Source: Burkholderia sp. OK233 (GTDB lineage Bacteria; Pseudomonadota; Gammaproteobacteria; Burkholderiales; Burkholderiaceae). From it: DNA of 64,000 nucleotides. The notes under the pieces are model-generated. The model made no database searches, was not told the DNA's origin, and saw nothing but the letters and a program-made list of their open reading frames with translations. Position 1 is the first letter of the stretch. Each line of letters begins with the position of its first letter. The position numbers and the translations under genes are program-made. Below, piece after piece: positions 45,055-53,893 of this stretch. The stretch covers positions 4,836,001-4,900,000 of the forward strand of contig NZ_OCSR01000001.1 in NCBI RefSeq assembly GCF_900230185.1. Reading direction: 5' to 3'.

Positions 45055-46665
45055 TCAATCCTGCACCCTTGCCAGTGCGGCACCGGGGCGCACTTTCAGA
45101 AGTCGCCCTGACCATGGCGCACTCGTGAGCGATTCCAGCGACTGCAGATGCCGGTCGCTCGTCACGTACAAGGCTGGACCGTCGGCTTCAGGCACAAAGG
45201 CGAGGCCGGTCGGCGCCGCCACTGGCAGACTGACAAGCCGGTCCACGCTGCCATCGGCCGCGAATCGCACGAGGGTCCAGCCGTCTTTTAGCGCGGTCCA
45301 AAGGCCGCCGTCTTCGTCAACGGCAATCCCTGACAGACGCCCTGATCCCTTTGGCATCGAAGCCAGCCGACGCACAGTCGGCGATCCTTTGCGCAGCATG
45401 AACAGGGTCCCGGAGTCAGGGGCGACGGCGTAGGCCGTAACTCCGTCGCGAGCCCAGGTCATTGCTTCGATCCGCTCGCTAAAGCGCCAATGCGGTCTGA
45501 CGCGTCCGTCGTCATCCACGACGCCGAGCCGGCAATCCGTATCGCCGTCGGCGCACAAGGCGACCCAACAGCCACCCTGAGGGTCGACACAAAGCGCGTT
45601 TATCGCCGGGTCGGTCCACACCGACGCGTCGCTTATCCGCGTGACATGCCCGTCCGCCTCGAGTCGCACGTAGTGTCCGTCATGGACGACGATCAGCGTG
45701 TCGCCGCCTGACAGCATGGCAGTGATCGGTGCGTCAAGACGCGCGATGATGCGATCCTGTTTGCCGTCGAAGCAATGCACGGCCGGCGCGAGCGTGTCGG
45801 CCCAGTAGAGGCAACGGCTCATGCCAGACCACACGGGAAACGCACCGTGAAACGCCCAGCCGTCGCTGACCGGTTCGACTTCTTCTACGCCGGACGGATA
45901 CCTGCTCACGGTCAATTGCGAACCGACGCGCCGTGCGGCGTCAGCGAGTTCCGGGCCGAGCAGTTCGAGCCTTGCCAGAGTCAGCCGATAAGCGGGACCC
46001 GCGACACTCAGTGCACCGCGCACCTGACCTGCGGCATCGATGATCGGCGCCGCTACGCAGCGCACGCCCAGCACGATTTCTTCGTCGTCGATCGCATAGC
46101 CGCGTGAGCGTGTAATGCCGAGTTCGATCTGCAGACGCCGGCGATCCGTGATCGTGTGCAGCGTCAGCGCGTCCAGGCTGATGCTTTTGACGAGCGCCTC
46201 GCACTCGTCTTTCGGAAGCCGCGACAGGATCGCTTTGCCCTGACCGGTGCAATGCACCGGCTTGCTCTGGCCGAGCGCTGCTGCTGAACGTTGCGAATGC
46301 GCACCGTCGCAGCGTTCGAGCGACAGCACGGCGCCACCGTCAAGTACCGCCAGATACGAGGTCTCGCCAGTCAGGTCGCGCAGCGTGCGCAACTCCACGC
46401 TTGCGGCCGCCACGAGATCCGGCATCAGGTACGCGTTGCGAACCAGTTCGAGGTAGCGAAAGCCGAGTCGGTAAACGCGCCGCACCTGATCGCGCCGAAC
46501 CAGCCCGCGTTCGACGAGGGTCGCGAGGATGCGATATAGCGTGGTCTTCGGCAAACCGGCCTGATCAAGCAACTCGGCGTTGCTCATGCCATGGGGAGCG
46601 GCGCCGATCAGATCCAGCACGCCCAGCGCCTTATCCAGTGAAGCGGTTCCTTCTCCTGCAGCCAT
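45055..46665 (-). CDS. IclR regulator fused to SMP-30/gluconolactonase-type propeller
   Basis: The 536-residue fusion has an IclR winged helix at about 1-70 (SLDKALGVLDLI ... AELLDQAGLPKTTLYRILATLVERGLV) and an IclR effector domain to about 250. From about 265 comes a beta-propeller like SMP-30/gluconolactonase. Compared with true lactonases, the metal ligands appear lost: EGPVW reads AFPVW (Ala275), the Asn site reads Glu400 and the PDG Asp reads Ser445. The propeller may therefore sense a sugar lactone rather than hydrolyse it. Its start is divergent from the sugar-acid operon, and a 27-bp palindrome lies between them. Confidence 0.82.
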   Translation of the reverse strand: MAAGEGTASLDKALGVLDLIGAAPHGMSNAELLDQAGLPKTTLYRILATLVERGLVRRDQVRRVYRLGFRYLELVRNAYLMPDLVAAASVELRTLRDLTGETSYLAVLDGGAVLSLERCDGAHSQRSAAALGQSKPVHCTGQGKAILSRLPKDECEALVKSISLDALTLHTITDRRRLQIELGITRSRGYAIDDEEIVLGVRCVAAPIIDAAGQVRGALSVAGPAYRLTLARLELLGPELADAARRVGSQLTVSRYPSGVEEVEPVSDGWAFHGAFPVWSGMSRCLYWADTLAPAVHCFDGKQDRIIARLDAPITAMLSGGDTLIVVHDGHYVRLEADGHVTRISDASVWTDPAINALCVDPQGGCWVALCADGDTDCRLGVVDDDGRVRPHWRFSERIEAMTWARDGVTAYAVAPDSGTLFMLRKGSPTVRRLASMPKGSGRLSGIAVDEDGGLWTALKDGWTLVRFAADGSVDRLVSLPVAAPTGLAFVPEADGPALYVTSDRHLQSLESLTSAPWSGRLLKVRPGAALARVQD

Positions 46666-46797
46666 ATTCCCATCCTCTGGAACTCACGATTTAAAACGAG
46701 CATAACACCCGGTTTCATAGGTTGGATCTGCGAGCTAGCATCCTTCCCACGATGAGGCACCAGACAGCGGATTCAGTTCCAAATTGTGGAACTGAAT
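46655..46797. repeat. copy 1 of a duplicated iclR start/promoter segment
   Basis: This segment holds the first codons of iclR, its promoter region and the operator. A diverged copy lies at 57493-57634. The first 20 bases of both copies are identical, and the distance from them to the operator is 116 bases here and 115 in the other copy. Confidence 0.7.
46771..46797. promoter_or_regulatory. 27-bp palindrome, probable IclR operator
   Basis: ATTCAGTTCCA (46771-46781) and TGGAACTGAAT (46787-46797) are exact inverted repeats around a 5-base spacer. It sits 33 bp upstream of the RraA-type gene and 106 bp upstream of iclR, between the divergent genes. Its dyad symmetry, and a second copy at 57608, make it a strong operator candidate for the IclR fusion protein. 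Confidence 0.7.
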
Positions 46798-46829
46798 ATT
46801 CATAGATTCCCACTGAACAGGAAAGACCA

Positions 46830-47636
46830 GTGAAGATCCACCACTATTCAGATTCCCTCGAGACCGACGGCGCGCGCGATGTGGAGGTGAGTGATGAAGT
46901 ACTCGCGAAACTCGCCCGGGTGAGCAGCGGTTCGCTGACGACGCAACTCTTCAAGCACGGCTACAAGCAGCCAGCGCTGGTCGGTTTGCGGCCACTGAAC
47001 CGGGACGTCGAGCCATTTGCGGGTCGCGCGTTCACGATGCGCTTCATCCCGGCGCGCGAAGGTATCGACACCTACGGCACGATGACTACCAAGCCGAACA
47101 TGAACAACCTGCAGTGGCAGGGCGTCGAACAGGTGAAGCAGGGCGACGTGCTGGTGATCGACAGCCAGAACGATCCGCGTGCGGCGTCGGCGGGCAACAT
47201 CCTGGTCACACGGCTGCTGGCGCGTGGTGCGAAGGCGATCATCACCGACGGCGCGCTGCGCGACGGCACGGAGATCGCGAGGCTGCCACTGCCGGCCTAC
47301 GCCCGTGAAGTCACGGCGACGACGCGCATCGCCTATCACCACGTGGCGGATCTGCAGGTGCCGATCGGTTGCGCAGGTGTCGCGATCTATCCGGGCGACA
47401 TCATCGTCGGCGATTCGGATGGGATCACGGTCGTGCCGCCGCATCTGGCCGCGGAGCTGGCTGATTTCTGCACGCAACAGGACGATCTCGAGGGTTATCT
47501 GGCGATGCGTATCGCAGCGGGCGAAGCGCTGTGGGGTGTGTACCCGCCGGGTGCGCAAGCCTACGAGGACTACGACAAGTGGGTCGCAGCGGGGCGTCCG
47601 CAGATTCCCGCGGTGTTCGGCAAGAAGGGGGCCTGA
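46830..47636 (+). CDS. RraA-family protein (aldolase/hydro-lyase-type)
   Basis: The 268-residue protein is of the RraA/HMG-aldolase family, with the conserved core GDVLVIDSQNDPRAASAGNILVTRLLARGAKAIITDGALRDG and a late PGDIIVGDSDGITVVP. Family members include 4-hydroxy-4-methyl-2-oxoglutarate-type aldolases and sugar-acid pathway enzymes; RNase-inhibitor function is less likely in this catabolic context. It opens the operon controlled by the IclR fusion. GTG at 46830 has aggaaagacca upstream. Confidence 0.8.
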   Translation: MKIHHYSDSLETDGARDVEVSDEVLAKLARVSSGSLTTQLFKHGYKQPALVGLRPLNRDVEPFAGRAFTMRFIPAREGIDTYGTMTTKPNMNNLQWQGVEQVKQGDVLVIDSQNDPRAASAGNILVTRLLARGAKAIITDGALRDGTEIARLPLPAYAREVTATTRIAYHHVADLQVPIGCAGVAIYPGDIIVGDSDGITVVPPHLAAELADFCTQQDDLEGYLAMRIAAGEALWGVYPPGAQAYEDYDKWVAAGRPQIPAVFGKKGA

Positions 47637-47640
47637 ACCG

Positions 47641-48093
47641 ATGACCGCTATCGACCAGGCAAAGTACGCCGCGTTGATTCGCCGCTATTTCGACGCTTGC
47701 AACGAAGCCGACTACGACAAGCTCGTCTCGTGCTTCACGCCCGATGCCGTGCACTACTTTCCGGCTGGCTTGCCAGACATCCCGTGGCGCACGGCGGACA
47801 CGATCGCGCGTAAATGGCAATGGTGTGTGGAAAATCTCGGCTCGCAATGGACCATCGAGAAGATTCTGGTGAGCCACGACAGCCATGAAGCGGTGATCGA
47901 GTGGACTCACTGGAAGGGCAAGCTCGGCACCGCGCTGCGCGGCGACGAATGGTACGTCTTTGACGAAGCCACGGGCCTGATTCGCGAAATCCGGGCCTAC
48001 TACGCGGCACCGGCGGACAAGGAAGCGAAGATCAACGAACTGGTTGCGTTCGATTACGAAGCGCGCGGCTATCACCTGAGGGCTGGGTCATGA
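47641..48093 (+). CDS. SnoaL/NTF2-like fold protein
   Basis: The 150-residue protein has the cone-shaped NTF2-like fold pattern: YAALIRRYFDACNEADYDKLVSCFTPDAVHYFPAG ... DTIARKWQWCVENLGSQWTIEKILVSHDSHEAVIEWTHWKG. Members act as isomerases, hydrolases or ligand binders. Here it probably acts on an intermediate of the sugar-acid pathway. Its start is 4 bp after the RraA stop, and its stop overlaps the next gene (ATGA). Confidence 0.75.
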   Translation: MTAIDQAKYAALIRRYFDACNEADYDKLVSCFTPDAVHYFPAGLPDIPWRTADTIARKWQWCVENLGSQWTIEKILVSHDSHEAVIEWTHWKGKLGTALRGDEWYVFDEATGLIREIRAYYAAPADKEAKINELVAFDYEARGYHLRAGS

Positions 48094-49544
48094 GCGAAGC
48101 GAATCCCGCGTTTGCCGTCATCGACCACGCCGCCGCACAAGCGCACGAGGCGGCGCCGCACTGGGCCGCGTCGACGGCAAACGAACGCGCCCGCTTGCTG
48201 CGCGGCCTCGCCGATGTGCTTGAACAGAACGCTACCGCGCTGATCGCGCTGGCTAACGACGAAAGCGGTCTCGGTGAAGTCCGTCTTACCGGCGAACTGG
48301 CTCGCACTGCATTTCAGTTGCGCGGGTTTGCGTCCGCCGTGGAAGCGGGCGCCCCGTACGAGCAGATCGACGATGCCGCGGTGCCTGGTGCGCCGCCCGT
48401 GGGCCGGCCGCGCCTGACGCTGGTCCAGGTACCGCTCGGCCCGGTCGCGATGTTCTCGGCGAGCAATTTCCCATTTGCGTTCTCGGTGCTCGGCGGCGAT
48501 ACGGCATCGGCACTTGCAGCCGGTTGTCCGGTGATCGTCAAGGCGCATAGCGGGCATCCGGCGTTGTCGCGCAAGGTGTTCGATCTGGCTGCGGCTGCCG
48601 TGGCGCAGCAGGGCCTGCCGGCGGGTGTGCTGACGCTCGTGGAAGGCGCATCGCGCGAAGCGGGCGCATACCTGGTGCGTCATCCGCACATTACCGCGGT
48701 TGCGTTTACCGGTTCGTTTCAGGGCGGCGTCGCATTGTGGCGTGTAGCGAATGAGCGTCCGCGGCCGATTCCATTTTTCGGCGAACTGGGTTCGATCAAT
48801 CCGCTTGTTGTGCTGCCGGGCGCGCTGGCGAATGGTGTGGCCGAAGCGGCGAAGTCCCTGGCAGGCTCGATCGCGCTGGGCTGCGGACAATTCTGCACGA
48901 GCCCCGGTTTGATCCTTGTCTTCGACGATGCTGATGGCCGGCATTTCACGGCTGCGTTGGCCGATGCGCTGAGTACGCAGTCGCCGCATCGAATGTTGAC
49001 CGACAGCATCCGGCACGGCTTTGACCATGCAGTCGGGAAGATGGCGAGTCACGCCGCCGTGCGCTCACTAATCGAAGTGCGCGAAACGCGCGAAGCGGGC
49101 GATGGCAGCGGTGCTGGTCCGTCGCCGGGTCTATTCGAAGTCGAGGCTGCGGCGTTTATCGCCAATTCGGAACTGCATGAGGAAATGTTTGGACCCGCCG
49201 CGCTGGTCGTGAAGGTTCGCTCGGTTGCCGAGGTGCTCCAGGTGCTGCAAGCCGTTGAAGGCTCGCTTACCGTGACGTTGTGGGGTATTCAACAGAATAC
49301 CGCCGACAACCTCGCACTCATTCGCGCCGCAGAGCAGATCGCGGGTCGCGTGCTGTTTGGCGGCGTGCCAACCGGCGTGGCAGTGACGCGTGCCCAGCAG
49401 CACGGCGGTCCGTGGCCCGCATCGACGCAATCGCAGACCACGTCGGTCGGCTACGGAGCGCTGGCACGCTTTCTGCGGCCGGTCGCGCTGCAGGATGCAC
49501 CGGACTGGCTCATCGAGGTAAAGCGCGGAGGGGCCTTGTCATGA
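48090..49544 (+). CDS. aldehyde dehydrogenase, ketoglutarate-semialdehyde dehydrogenase-like
   Basis: The 484-residue NAD(P)-dependent aldehyde dehydrogenase has SASNFPFAFSVLGGDTASALAAGCPVIVKAH, AVAFTGSFQGG, the catalytic Glu in FFGELGSINPLV and the catalytic Cys in GCGQFCTSPGL. These match the alpha-ketoglutaric semialdehyde (2,5-dioxopentanoate) dehydrogenase group, which ends many sugar-acid pathways. Coupled by overlap to the genes on both sides. Confidence 0.83.
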   Translation: MSEANPAFAVIDHAAAQAHEAAPHWAASTANERARLLRGLADVLEQNATALIALANDESGLGEVRLTGELARTAFQLRGFASAVEAGAPYEQIDDAAVPGAPPVGRPRLTLVQVPLGPVAMFSASNFPFAFSVLGGDTASALAAGCPVIVKAHSGHPALSRKVFDLAAAAVAQQGLPAGVLTLVEGASREAGAYLVRHPHITAVAFTGSFQGGVALWRVANERPRPIPFFGELGSINPLVVLPGALANGVAEAAKSLAGSIALGCGQFCTSPGLILVFDDADGRHFTAALADALSTQSPHRMLTDSIRHGFDHAVGKMASHAAVRSLIEVRETREAGDGSGAGPSPGLFEVEAAAFIANSELHEEMFGPAALVVKVRSVAEVLQVLQAVEGSLTVTLWGIQQNTADNLALIRAAEQIAGRVLFGGVPTGVAVTRAQQHGGPWPASTQSQTTSVGYGALARFLRPVALQDAPDWLIEVKRGGALS

Positions 49545-49837
49545 TGAAGCACATTGTGATGTTTCGTCGCTTGGCGACGATCGATCGTCAACCCGAATTT
49601 GAAGCGCAACTGGTGGAGCGCATGCGCGGTTTGCACAAGGAGATTCCATTCGTACGCGCATGGAAGGTGTCGGCCAACGAACTCGAGCGCGCGATTTGCT
49701 GGGACTATCTGCTCGAATCGGCATTCGACGATCGCGACGCGCTCGACCGGTATCTGCCGCATCCGGCGCATGTCGCGCTGATCGCCGACCTCAAGCGGTA
49801 TTTCGAATGGGCTGCGTGTGACTACAGCGAGGCCTGA
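49541..49837 (+). CDS. Dabb (stress-responsive A/B barrel) family protein
   Basis: The 98-residue protein begins MMKHIVMFRRLATI and has the Dabb layout with FVRAWKVSANELERAICWDYLLESAFDDRDALDRYLPHPAHVALIADLKRYF. Dabb proteins include cyclases and isomerases and proteins of unknown role. Its ATG overlaps the aldehyde dehydrogenase stop. It may open or rearrange a pathway intermediate. Confidence 0.78.
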   Translation: MMKHIVMFRRLATIDRQPEFEAQLVERMRGLHKEIPFVRAWKVSANELERAICWDYLLESAFDDRDALDRYLPHPAHVALIADLKRYFEWAACDYSEA

Positions 49838-49908
49838 GGTGTCACTATCCGGTCAGGCATCGCTGTTACGGCGCTTTGCGCAATCCATTGTCTGAAGGGA
49901 GTTTTCAT

Positions 49909-50682
49909 ATGCATACCGCGAGGGTGGCGCTCGTGACGGGCGCCGGCAATCTCAAGGGAATCGGACGCGGCGTGGTTCAGCGTTTGAGCGAAGCGGGAAT
50001 CGACGTGGTCGTCAATTACCTGAGCGAGGATGATGGTCACGCGCAAGTTGTGGAAGAGGCGCGGGCCTTGGGCCGGCGCGCGTTTGCGGTGCGCGCGGAC
50101 CTGACCTCGAAAGAGCAGATCAGGTCGATGTTCCGCGAAGTAGAGAGCAAGTTCGGCCGTCTCGACATTCTCGTGAACAACGCGGGACGGTGTGTGTGGG
50201 AGAAGGCGGTCGACATCACCCCGGCAGGCATGAGCCAGATCATCGACGTCAACGTGCGTGGAACCATGGAGTGTTCGCGTGAGGCGGCACGCCTGATGAT
50301 CGCAAACGGGCGGGGCGGGCGCATCGTCAATATCTGCTCGCTCCAGTCGAAGCGGCCGACGCCATCGATGTCGGTGTATTCGGCCAGCAAGGCGGGTATC
50401 GACCATCTGACGCAATGCCTCGCGCTGGCGCTTGCCCGTCACCGGATCACGGTCAATCAGGTATGGCCTGGTTTCGTGGACACCGACATTAACGGTTCCA
50501 AGCCTGAACTGAACACCAGCGACGCACGGGAAAAATTTCTCCAGACCATTCCCGCTGGACGATGCGCGACGCCGAAAGATCTCGGCGAGGCGGTGGCTTA
50601 CTTCTGCCGCGAAGAAGCGGATGTCGTCACGGGCGCGACGCTGAAGGTCGACGGCGGAGCCTTCATCCGCTGTCTGCAATGA
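49909..50682 (+). CDS. SDR family oxidoreductase
   Basis: The 257-residue short-chain dehydrogenase has a cofactor motif VTGAGNLKGIGRGV, NNAG (90-93), catalytic Ser144, Tyr157 and Lys161 (YSASK) and a late DGG motif. Family members oxidise sugars such as fucose or gluconate-type compounds. It would oxidise the pathway sugar to a lactone or keto form. ATG at 49909 has aagggagttttcat upstream. Confidence 0.85.
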   Translation: MHTARVALVTGAGNLKGIGRGVVQRLSEAGIDVVVNYLSEDDGHAQVVEEARALGRRAFAVRADLTSKEQIRSMFREVESKFGRLDILVNNAGRCVWEKAVDITPAGMSQIIDVNVRGTMECSREAARLMIANGRGGRIVNICSLQSKRPTPSMSVYSASKAGIDHLTQCLALALARHRITVNQVWPGFVDTDINGSKPELNTSDAREKFLQTIPAGRCATPKDLGEAVAYFCREEADVVTGATLKVDGGAFIRCLQ

Positions 50683-50692
50683 GGTCCGGCAA

Positions 50693-51391
50693 ATGAAACG
50701 AAACGTTCTGATCGCCTGCGGCGATCGCAATCCCACGCTCGACGCGGCGCTCGAAGCAGATTTTGCGAGCGGGGCAGCACGGGTCTTGCGTAGTCAGTCG
50801 ACCACGCGCGACGAGATTTTCGCTGATTTAGCCGCGCTCGAGCAACGCCACGGCGGCATCGACGCGCTCGTGTATGTGTCGCCCGATCCGGTGGAGGTCG
50901 ATTTTCTCGATGATGCCGACGCCCATCTGCTGGACGGCCGTCTGGAAAGCGACTTCGCCGCGGGCGCATGGTGGTTGCAGGCGGTGACGCGCTCGATGGT
51001 CGAGCGAAGGGTACCAGGCAGTTTGGCCTTCGTATCGCATGTCAGCGCAATCGTGCCGACACAGCGCTTTTCGTTCAGCGCGATGAGTCAGGCGATGTTG
51101 ATGAACCTCGCCCGTACAGCGTTGCTCGAGTTGGATCACGTGGGCATTCGCTTTAATTTCATCGTGCGCGGCTGGGCCGAGCGCGGCGCAGAGAAAGCGT
51201 TCTTCGAAGCGTTGCAGGAGGTCCATGGTGAAGACCATTATCCGCCGCTGCATTACGCGAACGACGCTGACGTCGCGAGCGCCTGCACGCTGGTGAGCGG
51301 TGCGAACGCGAGCGCCATTAACGGCGCAACCTTGACCATCGACGGCGGCTTTGCCGTCAGCCGTCTGATCCGGCGGATTCCGGCCGACTGA
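50693..51391 (+). CDS. SDR-like protein lacking the catalytic Tyr and Lys
   Basis: The 232-residue protein has an SDR fold and C-terminal DGGFAVSRLI motif, but the usual glycine motif reads ACGDRNPTL. The YxxxK region, aligned through NLARTALLEL, reads S129 and Q133. It therefore looks non-catalytic. It lies directly after a normal SDR, 10 bp apart, and may be its partner or a regulatory subunit. Its function cannot be named. Confidence 0.75.
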   Translation: MKRNVLIACGDRNPTLDAALEADFASGAARVLRSQSTTRDEIFADLAALEQRHGGIDALVYVSPDPVEVDFLDDADAHLLDGRLESDFAAGAWWLQAVTRSMVERRVPGSLAFVSHVSAIVPTQRFSFSAMSQAMLMNLARTALLELDHVGIRFNFIVRGWAERGAEKAFFEALQEVHGEDHYPPLHYANDADVASACTLVSGANASAINGATLTIDGGFAVSRLIRRIPAD

Positions 51392-51445
51392 TGCCCGCCC
51401 CGCCCGATGACGACGGGCGACGTATAAAAAGACGAAGGAGACACG

Positions 51446-52735
51446 ATGTTTTTAGCCAACCGCTACCGCGGCACGATACTGACCATGCTGTTTCTCGCGA
51501 TGGTCATCAACTACATCGACCGGGCCGCGCTCGCCATCGCGATGCCATTCATCACGAAAGATTTTCATTTGAGCGTGGCCGAAAAGGGTTTGATCTTCAG
51601 TAGCTTTTCGATCGGCTACGCGATCTTCAATTTTGTCGGCGGGTATCTCGCCGACCGGTTCGGCGGCAAGCGTGTCTTTACCTGGGCCATGACGATCTGG
51701 TCGGTGTTGTGCGGACTGATGGCGGGCGTGTTCAGCTTCAGCGCCCTGCTGGTGGTGCGCGTGCTGTTCGGTGCCGGCGAGGGGCCGATTTCGACCACGG
51801 CGAACAAGGTCGTCAACAACTGGTTTCCGGTCAAGGAGCGGGCGCGCGCGATCGGTATCAATCAGGCGGGCGGTCCACTCGGCGGCGCGCTTGCCGGACC
51901 GGTGGTGGGTTTGCTGGCGCTGTGGCTCGGCTGGCGCGTGGCGTTTGTCGTGATCGCTGCGCTTGGATTGATGTGGGCGTTCTGCTGGCGCAAGCTGGCA
52001 ACGGAATATCCTGCCCAGCATCCGAGGGTCACGCCGGCCGAACTCGAACTGATCGGCCAGCACGGTGATGAAAATGCCCTCGAAGTATCGTCCGCACGGC
52101 CGCCACTCACGCATGTCATCTTCCAGCGCGCAGTGCTGGTGACCGGCATCTCGCTCTTTTGCTACAACTACATCCTGTTCTTCTTCATGAGCTGGTTTCC
52201 GAGCTACCTGATCGACGCCAAGGGAATCAGCCTGAAGAACATGAGCTTCGTCTCGGCACTGCCGTGGCTGATCGGCGCGCTGGGCTACATGAGCGGCGGC
52301 GCGTTGATCGATGCGATCTACAAGCGAACCGGCAAGCTGTTGCTCTCGCGCAAATGTGTACTGGTGACATGTCTGCTGGTCGCCTCGTTGTGTATCGGGC
52401 TGACAGGTCTCGTCGACGACGTCAGAGTCGCAGTCGGTGTGATGACGGTTGCCATCGGCTTTCTGATGCTGACCGCACCGGCATACTGGTCGATCATTCA
52501 GGACAGCGTGCCGCGCAATCAGGTTGGCACCGCGGGCGGCTTTATGCATGGTCTCGCCAACGTGTCCGGCATTGTCGGTCCCGCGCTGACCGGTCTGCTG
52601 ATCCAGCGTTCGGGCAGCTATGCGACAGGTTTCGTGCTGGCCGGCACGCTCGGTATCGCCGGTGCGCTGATCGTTGCGCTGTTCCTCAAGAAACCCCGCC
52701 CGTCGCTGGTTACAGAATACCCGGCGACAGTCTGA
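51446..52735 (+). CDS. MFS transporter, ACS family (sugar-acid permease-like)
   Basis: The 429-residue, 12-helix anion:cation symporter-type permease has NYIDRAALAIAMPFI at helix 1 and NWFPVKERARAIGINQAGGPLGGALAGPVVG in the middle. It ends with helices rich in GLLIQRSGSYATGF. It resembles glucarate, galactarate or hexuronate permeases. A close paralog lies at 56217. SD gaaggagacacg precedes the ATG. Confidence 0.85.
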   Translation: MFLANRYRGTILTMLFLAMVINYIDRAALAIAMPFITKDFHLSVAEKGLIFSSFSIGYAIFNFVGGYLADRFGGKRVFTWAMTIWSVLCGLMAGVFSFSALLVVRVLFGAGEGPISTTANKVVNNWFPVKERARAIGINQAGGPLGGALAGPVVGLLALWLGWRVAFVVIAALGLMWAFCWRKLATEYPAQHPRVTPAELELIGQHGDENALEVSSARPPLTHVIFQRAVLVTGISLFCYNYILFFFMSWFPSYLIDAKGISLKNMSFVSALPWLIGALGYMSGGALIDAIYKRTGKLLLSRKCVLVTCLLVASLCIGLTGLVDDVRVAVGVMTVAIGFLMLTAPAYWSIIQDSVPRNQVGTAGGFMHGLANVSGIVGPALTGLLIQRSGSYATGFVLAGTLGIAGALIVALFLKKPRPSLVTEYPATV

Positions 52736-52753
52736 ACTCCAGGTTGACTCACC

Positions 52754-53893
52754 ATGAAAATCGCTTCTTTCGATTCGGAAATTTATCGTGTCCCGCTGAC
52801 CGAAGCATGGGGCTCGTCGAATTATTCGTTCACGTCGCTCGAATTCGTAATCGTTTCGCTGAAGAGCGATAACGGTCTGACCGGCACCGGCTGGACTTTC
52901 AGTGTCGGCAACGGTGCGGCAGCGTTCAAGAGCATGATCGACTATTACCTCGCGCCGAAGGTGCTGGGTCAGGATGTATTTCAGGTCGAACGGCTGTGGA
53001 GCAGAATGTGGCTCGAAACGCACGATGTCGGTTCCGGCGGCGTCACCACGCATGCGATCGCCGCCATCGACATTGCCATCTGGGACTTGCTTGGCCAGGC
53101 ATTGCGGCAGCCGCTGCACCGTCTGCTCGGCGGGTATCGCGACAGTCTGCCGGGTTATGGCAGCGGCGTGAATCTGCATCTCGATCAGGACGCATTGCTC
53201 GCACAGATGGAATCGTTCCAGTCGCAAGGCTACCGTGCGTTCAAGATGAAGATCGGCAAGGACGACCCCAACGAAGATCTCGAACGTGTCATGGCGGTGC
53301 GTGCGCTGGTCGGCAATGCAGCACGCCTGATGGTGGACGCGAATCAGAAGTGGCATCCATCGGAGGCGATCCGCCGCGTGGACATGCTCAAGCCGGCGAA
53401 TCTGTTCTGGCTCGAGGAGCCGACGTTGAGCGACGACGTGGACGGCCACGCTTTGATTCGGAGCAAACTTGTGACGCCGGTGGCCGTCGGTGAAAGCCTC
53501 TATACGAAGCACCAGTTTGCGCATCAGATTACACGCGGCGCATGTGACATCGTGCAGCCGGATGTCTATCGCGTAGGCGGTATCACCGAGTTCATGAAGA
53601 TCGTCAAAATGGCGGAGAGCCATAACATTCCGGTGGCGCCGCACTTCGGCATGGAACTCGTTGCGCACCTCGGCTGCGCGGTGCCCAACATCCTGTGCTT
53701 CGAGGGGTTGCGCGGAGCGGGTTTGTCGGAGATGGGCATTATCGAGCGTCCGATGAAGGTGACCGACGGCACGATCCAGCCCGACGATACGCCGGGGCAC
53801 GGCGTCAGGTTCGACATGGGCGTGCTGGCGCAATACCGGCAGACGCCCGAACGTCTCGCCCGGGAACAGGTCACGACGCGTACCGACGTGTGA
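52754..53893 (+). CDS. enolase-superfamily (mandelate racemase-type) dehydratase
   Basis: The 379-residue enzyme has Lys164-x-Lys166 (FKMKIGK), metal ligands Asp195 (VDANQKW), Glu221 (FWLEEPT) and Glu247 (VGES), Asp270 (QPDVYRVGG) and His297 (APHFG). These are the residues of sugar-acid dehydratases of the mandelate racemase subgroup. The specific acid is not determined. Its stop overlaps the next ATG by one base. Confidence 0.87.
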   Translation: MKIASFDSEIYRVPLTEAWGSSNYSFTSLEFVIVSLKSDNGLTGTGWTFSVGNGAAAFKSMIDYYLAPKVLGQDVFQVERLWSRMWLETHDVGSGGVTTHAIAAIDIAIWDLLGQALRQPLHRLLGGYRDSLPGYGSGVNLHLDQDALLAQMESFQSQGYRAFKMKIGKDDPNEDLERVMAVRALVGNAARLMVDANQKWHPSEAIRRVDMLKPANLFWLEEPTLSDDVDGHALIRSKLVTPVAVGESLYTKHQFAHQITRGACDIVQPDVYRVGGITEFMKIVKMAESHNIPVAPHFGMELVAHLGCAVPNILCFEGLRGAGLSEMGIIERPMKVTDGTIQPDDTPGHGVRFDMGVLAQYRQTPERLAREQVTTRTDV

